Shown here piece after piece: positions 1 to 9,145 of a stretch of DNA of 64,000 bases (the first letter of the stretch is position 1; each line of letters opens with the position of its first letter). The notes below the pieces were generated by a model, which made no database searches, was not told where the DNA came from, and saw only the letters and a program-made list of their open reading frames with translations. The DNA is from CAYQLY01 sp964418605 (GTDB lineage Bacteria; Bacteroidota; Bacteroidia; Cytophagales; Cyclobacteriaceae), in NCBI GenBank assembly GCA_964418605.1, contig CAYQLY010000009.1, positions 1-64,000 of the forward strand. Reading direction: 5' to 3'. A program made the position numbers and the translations under genes.

Positions 1-2
1 GC

Positions 3-1322
3 TTTACTCTATCCAGCTCTTCTGCTCAAATCATAAAAAAATATACCTTAGCAGATCAAGGCTATGTTATAGAATCAAAATTAGAATTAAAAGATACAGA
101 AAATTTATTTCTTGATCATCCTATGGAATTCATATGGACTAACGATGTTAAGCCCGTAGAAAAAGATATTAACCTCATTCGAACAAGTACTACTGTCAAT
201 TTCTATACTAAAGAAAAAGGGTTTGATAATATTAAAGAAAGTTCCTTGAGTACTCAAGAGAAAAAAATAGAAAATCCTGTGCAATGGATAGCTATGAAGC
301 AAAAATATTTTACCTCAGCTATCATTACACCTTCCTCTTTTTCTAATGCAATTATAAAAAGTACGGTAACGGGTGACTCAACTTCCGTAAAAGAATTAGA
401 AGCACGTTTTTCTATCCCTATGGATGAGATAAAAAATAAAGGTATTGTCATTAACTATTACTTCGGCCCTACTGACTATCACGTGATGAAAAATGTGACC
501 GAAGGCTTTAGTCGGAATGTGTATTTAGGATGGACTTTTTTTACAAGTATCAACAAATACCTCGTGATGCCTATTTTTCATTTTTTGGAAACTTATTTTT
601 CGAATTATGGCATAGTCATTGTATTTTTAGTACTGATTATTAAAATTATTTTATTCCCTCTTTCCTACCGCTCCTATTTATCTATGGCTAAAATAAAAGC
701 ACTTAAGCCAGAAACAGATGCTCTTAAAGAAAAGTATGGAACAGATATGAAAGGCATGCAAGTTGAGCAAATGCAGCTGTATCGAAGTGCAGGCGTTAAC
801 CCATTAAGTGGCTGTATACCTGTATTGCTACAAATGCCTATTTTATTAGCGATGTTGAATTTTTTTCCTAATGCTATTGAATTCAGACAAGAATCCTTTT
901 TATGGGCAAGAGATCTGTCAACCTATGACTCTATTGCAACCTTGCCATTCAGTATTCCAGGCTATGGCACACATGTGAGCTTATTTTGTTTGTTAATGAC
1001 ATTATCCACTTTGGCATACACCTGGCTCAATAATCAAACAACTTCTGTGACAGGCCCTATGAAGTATATGCAGTATGCTATGCCTATTATATTTTTATTC
1101 TTTTTAAACTCATTCCCGGCGGGACTTACATTTTACTATTTTGTATCTAACCTGATCACAATTGGTCAACAACTAATCATTCGTCAATTTGTAGATGATG
1201 GAGAAATTAGAAAAAAGATTGAAGAGAATAAAATAAAAAATAAAACCAAAGGAAAATCACGCCTTCAACAGCGATTAGAAAAAACAATTAAAACAGTTGA
1301 AGAAAATAAGAAGAAAAAATAA
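3..1322 (+). CDS. yidC: Membrane protein insertase YidC (5' end outside window)
   Basis: YidC inserts proteins into the inner membrane, alone or with SecYEG. The frame is open from base 3 without a start, so the gene begins upstream; about 440 C-terminal residues are visible. They hold the end of the periplasmic domain, then the conserved membrane core (GIVIVFLVLIIKIILFPLSY, the cytoplasmic MAKIKALKPE hairpin, the SGCIPVLLQMPILLAM segment and two further helices near FLFFLNSFPAGLTFYYF), and a Lys-rich cytoplasmic tail typical of the family. An internal ATG at 123 is not the true start because the same frame continues upstream with family-like sequence. The next gene follows after 14 bases. 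The identification is firm. Confidence 0.96.
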   Translation, partial: FTLSSSSAQIIKKYTLADQGYVIESKLELKDTENLFLDHPMEFIWTNDVKPVEKDINLIRTSTTVNFYTKEKGFDNIKESSLSTQEKKIENPVQWIAMKQKYFTSAIITPSSFSNAIIKSTVTGDSTSVKELEARFSIPMDEIKNKGIVINYYFGPTDYHVMKNVTEGFSRNVYLGWTFFTSINKYLVMPIFHFLETYFSNYGIVIVFLVLIIKIILFPLSYRSYLSMAKIKALKPETDALKEKYGTDMKGMQVEQMQLYRSAGVNPLSGCIPVLLQMPILLAMLNFFPNAIEFRQESFLWARDLSTYDSIATLPFSIPGYGTHVSLFCLLMTLSTLAYTWLNNQTTSVTGPMKYMQYAMPIIFLFFLNSFPAGLTFYYFVSNLITIGQQLIIRQFVDDGEIRKKIEENKIKNKTKGKSRLQQRLEKTIKTVEENKKKK

Positions 1323-1336
1323 ACTGATTTTCAACA

Positions 1337-2023
1337 TTGAAGCAAACCATTGTTGTCTTAACAGGAGCAGGAATAAGCGCTGAAAGTGGGCTCGCCACAT
1401 TTCGAGACTCAGGAGGATTGTGGGAAGGCTATAAAATAGAAGACGTAGCTACTCCTGAAGCTTGGAAAAAAAATCCTGAATTAGTATTAGAATTTTATAA
1501 TCAACGAAGACAATCAGCTGCTGAAGCAAAACCCAATCAAGCTCATACATTATTAGCAGAATTAGAAAAACATTTTGAGGTTATCATCATTACTCAAAAT
1601 GTAGATAATTTACATGAACGTGCAGGATCTTCTCAAGTCCATCATTTACATGGTGAATTAAATAAATCAAGAAGTACAATTGATGAACGACTTATTTATG
1701 AAATCAAAGGAACAGAATTAAATATCGGAGATTATTGTGAAAAAGGATCGCAACTTCGTCCTCACATTGTTTGGTTTGGAGAAGCTGTTCCTATGATGGA
1801 AAAAGCAATCGAAGAAGTAGAAAAAGCAAAAATCTTTATTGTGGTTGGGACTTCACTAGTTGTTTATCCTGCAGCTGGCTTAATTAACTATATCAATCCA
1901 ATGATTCCTATTTATATTGTTGATCCTAACATTCCTGCTGTATCCAAAAAATCGAATATTCATTTCATTGAAGAAAAAGCAAGTGTAGGAATGAAAAAAG
2001 TATATGATATGCTTTTAAACTAA
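1337..2023 (+). CDS. cobB: NAD-dependent protein deacylase, sirtuin family
   Basis: Sirtuins remove acyl groups from lysines using NAD+. The 228 residues match the class III bacterial length. Visible motifs are GAGISAESGLATFRD at the N-terminus (NAD binding), TQNVDNLHERAG, the catalytic His in HLHGEL, and VVGTSLVVYPAAGL. The structural zinc site is degenerate: only one Cys (DYCEKGSQLRP) is present where two CxxC pairs are usual, a variation I believe occurs in related Bacteroidota enzymes. The start is TTG, directly before KQTIVVLTGAG; no better upstream start is visible. The gene is convergent with lpxK, the two stops lying back to back. Confidence 0.93.
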   Translation: MKQTIVVLTGAGISAESGLATFRDSGGLWEGYKIEDVATPEAWKKNPELVLEFYNQRRQSAAEAKPNQAHTLLAELEKHFEVIIITQNVDNLHERAGSSQVHHLHGELNKSRSTIDERLIYEIKGTELNIGDYCEKGSQLRPHIVWFGEAVPMMEKAIEEVEKAKIFIVVGTSLVVYPAAGLINYINPMIPIYIVDPNIPAVSKKSNIHFIEEKASVGMKKVYDMLLN

Positions 2024-3049
2024 TTATCCAGTCACGAGCTCATCAAATTTCTCTTTATTTTTCAAGAAAACTGTTTCAATAGGAAGATAAAATACAGAAA
2101 TATTTTTTAATACGTCTTTAAAAACAGAGTTATTCCATTTCACTGCATCCTTTTCGGTAATTAAAATTATTTTTTCAGAAAGAGTTATTTTTTCATATTC
2201 TTCTTTAATCGATTGAATATCTTTCAAAGTATACCAATAATGATCAGCAAAATGAACATGATGAATTAGATTAAAGTTAGATTTTACATATTCAACTAGC
2301 TCTTCTGTTTTTGCAATTCCTGAAACCAATAAAACATTTTTTGAAAATAAGTCAGAATTAAATAAAGATATAGGATTTTGATATTGAATTCCTGCAAAAA
2401 AGGTAGAAGCATTTGTATACTTCCTTATTTTATTTTCTATCTTATTCATTTCATTCTCCGCTAATTTTATTGGACATTTTGTAACTACTACTAGATCTGC
2501 GCGCTTTGCCCCTTTTCTACTTTCTCGTAATAAACCCATTGGTAATAAAAAATCAGAATAAAAAAGTCGTCGATAATCTGTAAGCAAAATAGAGGTTCTT
2601 CCTTTTATAGATCGATGCTGAAAAGCATCATCCAAAATAATTAAATTAATATCCGGATGAACTGCCAAAATAGAAGGTACAGCTAACGCTCGATCTTCAC
2701 CTACAGCTACTACAATTTCATTTTTATATTTTGTATATAATTGCATAGACTCGTCACCGATCCTATTTGGAGTAGAAAGCTCATCTGCCAACAAAAATCC
2801 TTTTGTTTTTCTTCCATATCCACGACTCAATACAGCTATTTTATATTCATTACTAAGTAAACGAATAAGATATTCCACCATCGGAGTTTTTCCTGTACCT
2901 CCAACTGTTAAATTACCAACAACAATTGTTCTGACATCAAACTCAATGGATCGTAAAATTTTTTTATTGTATAAAAAATTACGAAAAGAGGTAACTACTT
3001 GATACAATACAGAAAAAGGAAATAATAAGTAACGAAGTAAAAAATGCAT
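2024..3049 (-). CDS. lpxK: Tetraacyldisaccharide 4'-kinase
   Basis: LpxK phosphorylates the 4' position of the lipid A disaccharide at the inner membrane, which indicates a Gram-negative envelope. The protein has an N-terminal membrane-associated segment (RYLLFPFSVLYQ), the P-loop VGNLTVGGTGKTPMVEYLI, SRGYGRKTKGF, and LDDAFQHRSI. I chose the ATG at 3049 (MHFLLRYLLFPFS, 341 codons) because family members start with a short basic stretch before this helix. An in-frame start at 3085 would add 12 unconserved hydrophobic residues. It ends immediately against the convergent cobB. Confidence 0.94.
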   Translation of the reverse strand: MHFLLRYLLFPFSVLYQVVTSFRNFLYNKKILRSIEFDVRTIVVGNLTVGGTGKTPMVEYLIRLLSNEYKIAVLSRGYGRKTKGFLLADELSTPNRIGDESMQLYTKYKNEIVVAVGEDRALAVPSILAVHPDINLIILDDAFQHRSIKGRTSILLTDYRRLFYSDFLLPMGLLRESRKGAKRADLVVVTKCPIKLAENEMNKIENKIRKYTNASTFFAGIQYQNPISLFNSDLFSKNVLLVSGIAKTEELVEYVKSNFNLIHHVHFADHYWYTLKDIQSIKEEYEKITLSEKIILITEKDAVKWNNSVFKDVLKNISVFYLPIETVFLKNKEKFDELVTG

Positions 3050-3137
3050 CCTCAACCAATTAAATAACACACACAATAATAGCAAAACTTTATGCTTTTA
3101 CTTACTGCAATTTAGTAATTTAGAAAAATGAATTTTT

Positions 3138-3857
3138 ATGGCTACACCTGGTATAAATAAATTATTTAAGCAAATTATAAAAGAACTTGTTAAACCGAGC
3201 TTTATATCACAAGGTTACTCGGCCAATGCTAACACATTCAAGCAACAAAAAGATGGCTTCGTAAAAGTTTGCACTATTCATAAAGATGGAAGACTACCAG
3301 ATAGTATTAGCTTAGTATTTGAAATTGGTTGTTATATTCCTTACGAACATATATTATTTTGGGGAGATGACACTGTATTCGCTAAAATTCAAACATATCA
3401 TTGTGGAAGATATCGACAGCGAGTCTATTTAGAAAATATAGGAGGTCTTAAAAGCAATGGAACTTGGTTTATTCTTACAAAAAAAACAAAAAAATTAGAA
3501 GAGATAGAACATCTCATTTTTCAAGCTGTGGAGAAAAGTTTAAATTCATTAAGCAAAATCAATACAATCTATGATCTTCTCAATACTCGAGAGTTGAAAA
3601 AAAGTTTTAACTGCCATCCAGTCAAATTTCCTTTAGGGTTAACTCTCATAAGATTAGGAGATAGAGAACTAGGTATAAAATTATATAAAGAAGGATTTCA
3701 TGAATTTATAGAATTTTTAAGAAAGCGAGCTTCAAACGAATTAGAATATAAAATTAATGTAGATAAAGAAATTGATTCTTCAAAAAATTTGTGGAAAAAA
3801 TTTAAAGAGATAGCTTCAGAACTTCATATTCCTATAGATTGCAAGTATTTTATATAG
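3138..3857 (+). CDS. DUF4304-like hypothetical protein
   Basis: The 239-residue protein has no signal peptide or membrane segment. Its N-terminal half (a 'LFKQIIKELVKPSFISQGY' opening followed by short strands ending in an aromatic-rich HILFWG segment) resembles the DUF4304 family of uncharacterised cytosolic proteins. The C-terminal half is helical and Lys/Glu-rich. It is divergent from lpxK and 41 bases upstream of the Nif3-like gene. No catalytic motif is visible and no function is proposed. Confidence 0.6.
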   Translation: MATPGINKLFKQIIKELVKPSFISQGYSANANTFKQQKDGFVKVCTIHKDGRLPDSISLVFEIGCYIPYEHILFWGDDTVFAKIQTYHCGRYRQRVYLENIGGLKSNGTWFILTKKTKKLEEIEHLIFQAVEKSLNSLSKINTIYDLLNTRELKKSFNCHPVKFPLGLTLIRLGDRELGIKLYKEGFHEFIEFLRKRASNELEYKINVDKEIDSSKNLWKKFKEIASELHIPIDCKYFI

Positions 3858-3898
3858 GAACAGTTTAAAATAGATCAAATATATTTATATTTAAAATA

Positions 3899-5014
3899 AT
3901 GAAAACAAAACAAATCACAAGAATCCAAGATATTACTTATTATCTTGAAAGCCTTGCCCCGTCCTTCTACCAAGAACCATACGATAACTCAGGGCTACTA
4001 ATTGGCAATATACATGACGAATTAAAAGGTATATTAATCTGTTTAGATTCCACAGAAAAAGTAATAGATGAAGCTATACAGCAAAACTGCAATCTAATTA
4101 TTGCACATCATCCTATTTTATTTAAAGGAATCAAACAGCTCACAGGAAAAAACCACATCGAAAAAGCCATCATCAAAGCTATAAAAAATGACATTGCCAT
4201 TTATGTCATGCATACAAACCTGGATGCTATGCACAATGGTGTAAGTTTTCAACTCGCCAAACAACTAGAGCTTTCTAACTGTCGAACCCTATCCCCTAAA
4301 AAAAATTGCTTAAAAAAAATTACTGTGTTTGTCCCCCACGATCACACACTTAAAGTAATGAATGCTCTACATGAAGCAGGTGGAGGTCATATTGGTAACT
4401 ATAAAAATTGTAGTTTTTATACAGAAGGCACAGGGACTTTTCAACCACTAGATCATGCCAAACCATTTATAGGAGTGATCAACGAACTAACAAATGTCAA
4501 AGAAAATAAACTCGAGATAGTATTTCCATACTATCTCGAATCAAATATCATTAGAGTCCTTCACAAAGTTCACCCCTATGAAACCCCTGCTTACGATATC
4601 ATATCCCTCGACAATTACCACCCTAACGTAGGATTAGGAGCTATTGGTTTCTTAAAAGAACCCTTAAAAAAAACCGCGTTTCTAAATCATGTACAACATT
4701 GCTTAGATTTACAATGCATCCGATACACGCCTTTTATAAAAGAACAAATAACATCCGTTGCAGTATGTGGAGGGGCAGGATCTTTCCTACTTTCAACAGC
4801 AATTGAACAACAAGCTGATGTATTTATCACAGCTGATGTCAAATACCACGAATTTTTTGAAGCTAACGACAAAATTACTATGTTAGACATCGGGCATTAC
4901 GAAAGTGAAATAGCCACAAAACAGCTGATTTATGACCTTTTAATGCAAAAATTTACTAATATTGCGTTGGTTTTATCAAAAACCAATACAAACCCGATCA
5001 TCACTTATTACTAA
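3899..5014 (+). CDS. Nif3-like dinuclear metal centre protein (DUF34/YqfO type)
   Basis: This belongs to the widespread Nif3/YbgI/YqfO family, hexameric proteins with a di-metal site; they are often annotated as GTP cyclohydrolase I type 2, although that activity is not settled. Metal-binding motifs are visible: IAHHPILFKG near residue 67, MHTNLDA near 105, and the C-terminal DIGHYESE. At 371 residues it is the long form that carries an inserted PII-like domain in the middle (roughly residues 130-235, KKITVFVPHDHTLKVMNALHEAG...). The zinc-ribbon gene follows 6 bases later, a pairing common in Bacteroidota that suggests one transcript. Confidence 0.92.
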   Translation: MKTKQITRIQDITYYLESLAPSFYQEPYDNSGLLIGNIHDELKGILICLDSTEKVIDEAIQQNCNLIIAHHPILFKGIKQLTGKNHIEKAIIKAIKNDIAIYVMHTNLDAMHNGVSFQLAKQLELSNCRTLSPKKNCLKKITVFVPHDHTLKVMNALHEAGGGHIGNYKNCSFYTEGTGTFQPLDHAKPFIGVINELTNVKENKLEIVFPYYLESNIIRVLHKVHPYETPAYDIISLDNYHPNVGLGAIGFLKEPLKKTAFLNHVQHCLDLQCIRYTPFIKEQITSVAVCGGAGSFLLSTAIEQQADVFITADVKYHEFFEANDKITMLDIGHYESEIATKQLIYDLLMQKFTNIALVLSKTNTNPIITYY

Positions 5015-5020
5015 AAATAC

Positions 5021-5818
5021 ATGGAAAGTACCATTGCACAAAAGTTAGAAGCCCTTTTAAAACTACAAGAACTAGACTCCAAAATTGATAACCTAAAAAA
5101 GGTTAGAGGTGATCTTCCTGAAGAAGTACGAGACTTAGAAGATGATGTAACAGGATATGATACACGGATCAAAAACTATCAACAAGAATTAGAAACGACA
5201 ACTGAAGACATTGCTAAGCATAAGCAAGCAATTAAAAATACTGAAAAACTGATAAAAAAATACCAAGAACAACAAGCTAGTGCTCGAAACAATCGAGAAT
5301 ATGATGCGATTTCTAAAGAAATAGAATTACAACAACTGGAGATTCAGCTGCTGGATAAAAAGATAAAAGAAGCTCAAGAAGCTATTGAGCAAAAGAAGCA
5401 AGATATAGAAGCAACTGAAAAAAAATATAAAGAACGCAAGAAAGATCTTAAAACCAAAAAAGATGAGCTTCAAGTCATCATTGATGAAAGTGAAGAAGAA
5501 GAAGCAAAACTCATTAAAGAACGTACTAAACAAAGCAAACTAATCGAAGAGCGTCTTTATAAATCATATTTAAAAATACGATCTAACGCGCTTAATGGGT
5601 TAGCTATCGTATCAGTCAAACGAGGAGCTTGTGGAGGATGTTTTAATGTTGTTCCCCCTCAACGTCAGTCAGATATTCGAGATAAAAAGAAAATTAGTGT
5701 ATGTGAACATTGTGGTCGAATTTTAGCTGATGTGGAAGACCAAATTGAACAATTAGTTGAAAAGCCTAAAACAAGAACTAAGAAAGCGGCTACAAAAACA
5801 GCTACTAAGAAGCAATAG
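5021..5818 (+). CDS. Coiled-coil C4-type zinc ribbon protein
   Basis: The 265-residue protein consists of a long charged coiled coil (about residues 10-185) followed by a C-terminal zinc ribbon with two Cys pairs, CGGCFNVVPPQ and CEHCGRIL. A Lys/Thr-rich tail (KTRTKKAATKTATKK) follows. This architecture matches the zf-RING_7/C4-type zinc ribbon family, probably nucleic-acid binding, role unknown. It forms a likely operon with the Nif3-like gene and ends in a strong hairpin terminator. It is the last chromosomal gene before the integrative element. Confidence 0.88.
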   Translation: MESTIAQKLEALLKLQELDSKIDNLKKVRGDLPEEVRDLEDDVTGYDTRIKNYQQELETTTEDIAKHKQAIKNTEKLIKKYQEQQASARNNREYDAISKEIELQQLEIQLLDKKIKEAQEAIEQKKQDIEATEKKYKERKKDLKTKKDELQVIIDESEEEEAKLIKERTKQSKLIEERLYKSYLKIRSNALNGLAIVSVKRGACGGCFNVVPPQRQSDIRDKKKISVCEHCGRILADVEDQIEQLVEKPKTRTKKAATKTATKKQ

Positions 5819-5854
5819 TACAACTTAACCAGATTGTTTATATTTTATACCATT

Positions 5855-5890
5855 AAAAAAGCTCTTTATCTGCTATAAAGAGCTTTTTTT
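5855..5890. terminator. Rho-independent terminator after the zinc-ribbon gene
   Basis: A stem of about 15 bp (AAAAAAGCTCTTTAT paired with ATAAAGAGCTTTTTT) around a short CTGC loop is flanked by A and T runs, so it can work in both directions. It lies 36 bases after the zinc-ribbon stop and directly beside the left attachment site. Before integration it may also have terminated the convergent tRNA-Arg. Confidence 0.85.
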
Positions 5891-5891
5891 A

Positions 5892-5906
5892 GTGATCCCA
5901 TCTGGA
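5892..5906. repeat. Left attachment core (displaced tRNA-Arg 3' end)
   Basis: GTGATCCCATCTGGA is identical to 31074-31088, which is the 3' end of tRNA-Arg plus one base beyond it. The bases that follow (TCAC) make the left copy part of a 7-bp inverted repeat, GTGATCC / GGATCAC, at 5892-5910, which the tRNA copy does not have. Confidence 0.85.
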
Positions 5907-6021
5907 TCACCACCTTATATTCTATCTAACTTCTTCTAACGTCTAAAGATACTGATAATCAACCATTTATAAATTTAAGTGTAAGAAGAAGTTATATAAA
6001 GTTAACTAAAGTAAAGGATTA

Positions 6022-6041
6022 TTGTCAATGATATTGTCAAT
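6022..6041. repeat. Left copy of a 20-bp terminal repeat (putative integrase arm site)
   Basis: TTGTCAATGATATTGTCAAT is repeated perfectly at 31019-31038 near the other end. It is itself two TTGTCAAT units 12 bp apart. It lies between the attachment core and the recombinase start, the position expected for arm-type integrase or excisionase sites. The surrounding 150 bases also hold a spaced 11-bp inverted repeat (TAACTTCTTCT at 5927-5937 and AGAAGAAGTTA at 5984-5994). Confidence 0.7.
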
Positions 6042-6058
6042 GGTTATATATTTGTATA

Positions 6059-7306
6059 ATGATAAATGTTTCCTTTTACTTATTGACACCTGATGCTCTT
6101 TCTCAAAGTCAAGTTTATGTCTCCATTAGTAAAAAGAGAGAAAGAGTGAGATTCGCCACGGGCGAAACCTTTATTACCAACTACTGTAATGTAAGAAAAA
6201 AGAAAGGTACAAAAGATCTTGTGAAGAAAAATACTCCTTTCTATTTTGAATACTCTAGTAAACTAAATCAAATAAGAGACTCATTAATTCATATCGAGAT
6301 AGATTTATCTAAAAAAGGAAATTATACGCTAGAAGAAATAAGAGATAGCTATGATTTAAAAGTTGGAAAAATAAAAGATGAAACAGATATATCTTATATA
6401 GAAGCGTTCAATAAGTTCGTTGCTGCAAATCAAAATCAATGGAGTGATGGAACTAGAAGACATTTTATTAGTGTAAAAAATCATCTAATCGAATATGAAA
6501 AACTAACAGGTAAAATAATATTAAATGATTTTAATGAAGAGTTATGGAATAAATTAAGAGATGACTATTTTGTAAAAAATAAAACCTTTTCTAATTCATC
6601 TACTAACAAAAATCTCACAAGGTTAAAACAGTTTCTAAAATTTGCTTCAAAAAAACATTTCATAAAACATAAAATTGATTGGGAAGAATTAAAATTCTTA
6701 GAAGAAATAGAGGCATTTAAAATAGCTTTAAAAGAATATGAGGTAGAATTATTAATGAGATTAGATCTTTCAGATTTTCCTCGGTTAGATAAAGTAAGAG
6801 ATCTGTTTGCATTAGAAATACTTACAGGACAACGCTTTTCAGATATTCCTAAACTACTGGACTCTAAACATATTTCAGATACTAATATTCAAATTTATCA
6901 GCAAAAAACAGGAGAGAAAGTTACAATACCTCTTCATCCAAAATTAAAAGATCATTTAGCTAACATAGCTAATAAATATCCAGAAAAACTCCCGACTATA
7001 TCTAATCAAAAATTCAATGTGTACTTAAAAGAGATTTGTAAAATAGCTGGATTTGATAGAGAACATTCATGGACAGTCTTATCTGGAAAAAGAAAAATTA
7101 CAAAAATAGATTTCAGATACAATCTAATAACTAGTCACACAGGTAGAAGAACTTTCTGCACACTTGCACTAAATAGAGGTATTAACTCGGAATTAATAAT
7201 GAAAGTCACTGGCCATCGAAAATATGATCAGTTTAGAGAATATGTAAAAGTAGATGATGCTGATTTAGATAAAGCATTTGACAGTATGTTTAGTGATAAA
7301 AATTAA
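6059..7306 (+). CDS. Tyrosine recombinase / integrase
   Basis: This 415-residue phage-type integrase is expected to catalyse insertion at, and excision from, the tRNA-Arg site. It has an N-terminal arm-binding region, a SAM-like core-binding domain (about residues 105-205) and a catalytic domain with Arg259 (TGQRFSD), His360 and Arg363 (HTGRR), His386 (GHRK) and the nucleophile Tyr395 (REYVKV). All five hallmark residues are present, so the enzyme should be active. It starts 152 bases inside the left attachment core. The family resembles the integrases typical of Bacteroidota mobile elements. Confidence 0.95.
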   Translation: MINVSFYLLTPDALSQSQVYVSISKKRERVRFATGETFITNYCNVRKKKGTKDLVKKNTPFYFEYSSKLNQIRDSLIHIEIDLSKKGNYTLEEIRDSYDLKVGKIKDETDISYIEAFNKFVAANQNQWSDGTRRHFISVKNHLIEYEKLTGKIILNDFNEELWNKLRDDYFVKNKTFSNSSTNKNLTRLKQFLKFASKKHFIKHKIDWEELKFLEEIEAFKIALKEYEVELLMRLDLSDFPRLDKVRDLFALEILTGQRFSDIPKLLDSKHISDTNIQIYQQKTGEKVTIPLHPKLKDHLANIANKYPEKLPTISNQKFNVYLKEICKIAGFDREHSWTVLSGKRKITKIDFRYNLITSHTGRRTFCTLALNRGINSELIMKVTGHRKYDQFREYVKVDDADLDKAFDSMFSDKN

Positions 7307-7348
7307 ATAAAAACATAATTGCACCGACTATAATAATTAAAAATACTC

Positions 7349-8770
7349 ATGATAGTTTTTGATAAGATAGCAAATCAACTTATTTTTCATAAAGAAATCA
7401 CTCCGGTTAATATTTGGAAATTTTATCAACTTGAAAATGATTTTATATTTTTAAGTACAGATAATGTTAAAAATATTCCTATCATGAGGAAAAAACATGA
7501 ATTATTACAATCTATCTGTTATAATTACAAATACTCTTCATATCATTTTTCAACAATTTTTGATCAATATGCAGAAGGATTTTTAAAAGGATTCGAAACA
7601 GAATTCAAGCCATTCATTCAAACTCCTGAAAATCAAAAGGAATTAATTTTAAAATCAATAATTTTATATATAGATGATAATCCCTTCATATATAAGAAGA
7701 ATTTAGATGGAACCATGTCACTTTATTTGAGTAGAACATCTTTATATCGAATGGGAGAGAAAATGGGTAAAAATTACAAAGCATGGATTCTGTTATTAGA
7801 AAACCCAAAATATTTTCAGGACGAGTATATATTTACAGATAGACTTCCAAGTTTGCATCTAGCTTTGGGACCTTTCAGATCAATGGAATCTCTTTATGTT
7901 GCTGCACAAGTTAAAGAAATCATTGTTGAAAGGCACCCAAGCCATATAGAACACGATTTACTTGTTCATAAAGGAAATTTCACCAAATGGCTGATAGAAA
8001 ATTTTCAAGTAAAGGATGACGATTCTGAGTATTTTATGTCTTTATTAACTTTAAAGAATTTTCAAAAATATCTTCAATCTAATTATATAACAAGCCTATA
8101 TCTAAAACGTGAGGTATCTGATACTATTTTTTCAAATCATCAAATACTTGAGGTAAGGGCACATATAATTTGGTTACAACAGCAATTTAGTAGTCTTAAA
8201 AATAAAGATAAACAAACTATCTTATTAAATCTGGAATTAAAAGAGATGAATGATTTCATTGATAATGTAGCAAAGATTATTTCAAAAAATAAAAATAGAA
8301 TTTCAAAATCAACAAAAAAGGATATTATTTCTTTAAAAAAACGTTTAGATGAGATAGAAGTAAAAAATGATTTTTCTTCAGATAAACAGGGAAAAATATT
8401 AGACCAAAAAACAAAGCCAAAACCTAAAACTTTTGAAGAACTATTTATTGATTCATTTAATAAAGATTTACATGAAGCATGTATTGATGTTTTACGTAAA
8501 ATAAACCCCCCATTAATAGATAGCCAAAAAAACTTTATAGGTAGAAAAGGAGTAATTTGTGTATGGATTAGAGCAATGGAAGACCAAGAAATATTGAAGA
8601 GAGATATAAGCAAAAAAATACTAGTTAGTTTTCTCAATAAGAAATTTAAGAATCTTTCGATTGATGAAACAATATTTCCAAAATCATATAAGAAATTTGA
8701 GGATAAATATAAGAAAGATATTATAGATTTACTTTCTAGAATAAAATCTTCAACATTTTCAAAAACTTGA
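7349..8770 (+). CDS. Hypothetical element protein with C-terminal charged helices
   Basis: I do not recognise this 473-residue protein. No signal peptide or membrane helix is seen. The N-terminal two thirds are aromatic-rich and mixed alpha/beta. Around residues 290-345 it becomes Lys-rich and probably coiled (SKNKNRISKSTKKDIISLKKRL), and it closes with a helical domain of about 100 residues. It sits 42 bases after the integrase and before the excisionase-like gene, a place where Bacteroidota elements often carry an uncharacterised protein. Its stop codon lies within a perfect hairpin (8750-8779). Confidence 0.6.
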   Translation: MIVFDKIANQLIFHKEITPVNIWKFYQLENDFIFLSTDNVKNIPIMRKKHELLQSICYNYKYSSYHFSTIFDQYAEGFLKGFETEFKPFIQTPENQKELILKSIILYIDDNPFIYKKNLDGTMSLYLSRTSLYRMGEKMGKNYKAWILLLENPKYFQDEYIFTDRLPSLHLALGPFRSMESLYVAAQVKEIIVERHPSHIEHDLLVHKGNFTKWLIENFQVKDDDSEYFMSLLTLKNFQKYLQSNYITSLYLKREVSDTIFSNHQILEVRAHIIWLQQQFSSLKNKDKQTILLNLELKEMNDFIDNVAKIISKNKNRISKSTKKDIISLKKRLDEIEVKNDFSSDKQGKILDQKTKPKPKTFEELFIDSFNKDLHEACIDVLRKINPPLIDSQKNFIGRKGVICVWIRAMEDQEILKRDISKKILVSFLNKKFKNLSIDETIFPKSYKKFEDKYKKDIIDLLSRIKSSTFSKT

Positions 8771-8779
8771 AAATGTTGA
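8750..8779 (+). terminator. Hairpin overlapping the stop codon of the preceding gene
   Basis: A perfect 13-bp stem (TCAACATTTTCAA / TTGAAAATGTTGA) with a 4-base loop covers the stop codon at 8768-8770. No clean T-run follows on the plus strand, so it could be an attenuator or operator rather than a simple terminator. It separates the unknown gene from the downstream HTH and replication genes. Confidence 0.5.
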
Positions 8780-8806
8780 AAAACTTGAAAATTAGTATGT
8801 GGTATT

Positions 8807-9145
8807 TTGCGTATGAAACATATAAAAACTCATACGGACAAAACCGTACTCATATCGTTACCTATTGAAGAGCTTCAAACGGTAATCACAGAATGTGTAA
8901 ATTCTTGTTTAAAGAATGATAAGCAAATTAAGGCCCCCTCTCCTCCACCCGATTTCAAGTATATTCCTATACAGGAAATCTTTAAAAAGAAGATTTGCTC
9001 GAAGCCGACTTTTTACAAACATCTAAAAAGAGGAGATTTTAAACTCTACAAATTTGGCAACAAATCTTTTGTAGACATGAATGAGTTTCTAAGTTCATTC
9101 TCTAAGGTAGAATTAAACAATAAAAAAGGAGAAAACGCAATATGA
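8807..9145 (+). CDS. Excisionase-like helix-turn-helix protein
   Basis: The 112-residue protein has a C-terminal MerR/excisionase-type winged HTH: YIPIQEIFKKKICSKPTFYKHLKRGDFKLYKFGNKSF, interrupted only by ordinary linkers, resembles the HTH_17 domain of Bacteroidota mobile elements. The N-terminal 45 residues are a short charged segment followed by PSPPP. It probably helps excision or controls replication genes. The stop overlaps the next small ORF in an ATGA arrangement, and GGAGA precedes that ATG, indicating translational coupling. The start could also be the second ATG (Met3). Confidence 0.75.
   Translation: MRMKHIKTHTDKTVLISLPIEELQTVITECVNSCLKNDKQIKAPSPPPDFKYIPIQEIFKKKICSKPTFYKHLKRGDFKLYKFGNKSFVDMNEFLSSFSKVELNNKKGENAI

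Noticed and set aside
5892..5910. GTGATCC/GGATCAC inverted repeat as a second terminator
   Set aside because: The stem is short with no T-run, and is explained by the displaced tRNA 3' end plus adjacent bases.
8140..8637. 165-codon minus-strand frame inside the unknown gene at 7349-8770
   Set aside because: It is a shadow on the opposite strand; AT-rich Lys/Glu codons read backwards as Phe/Ser/Leu, as seen here.
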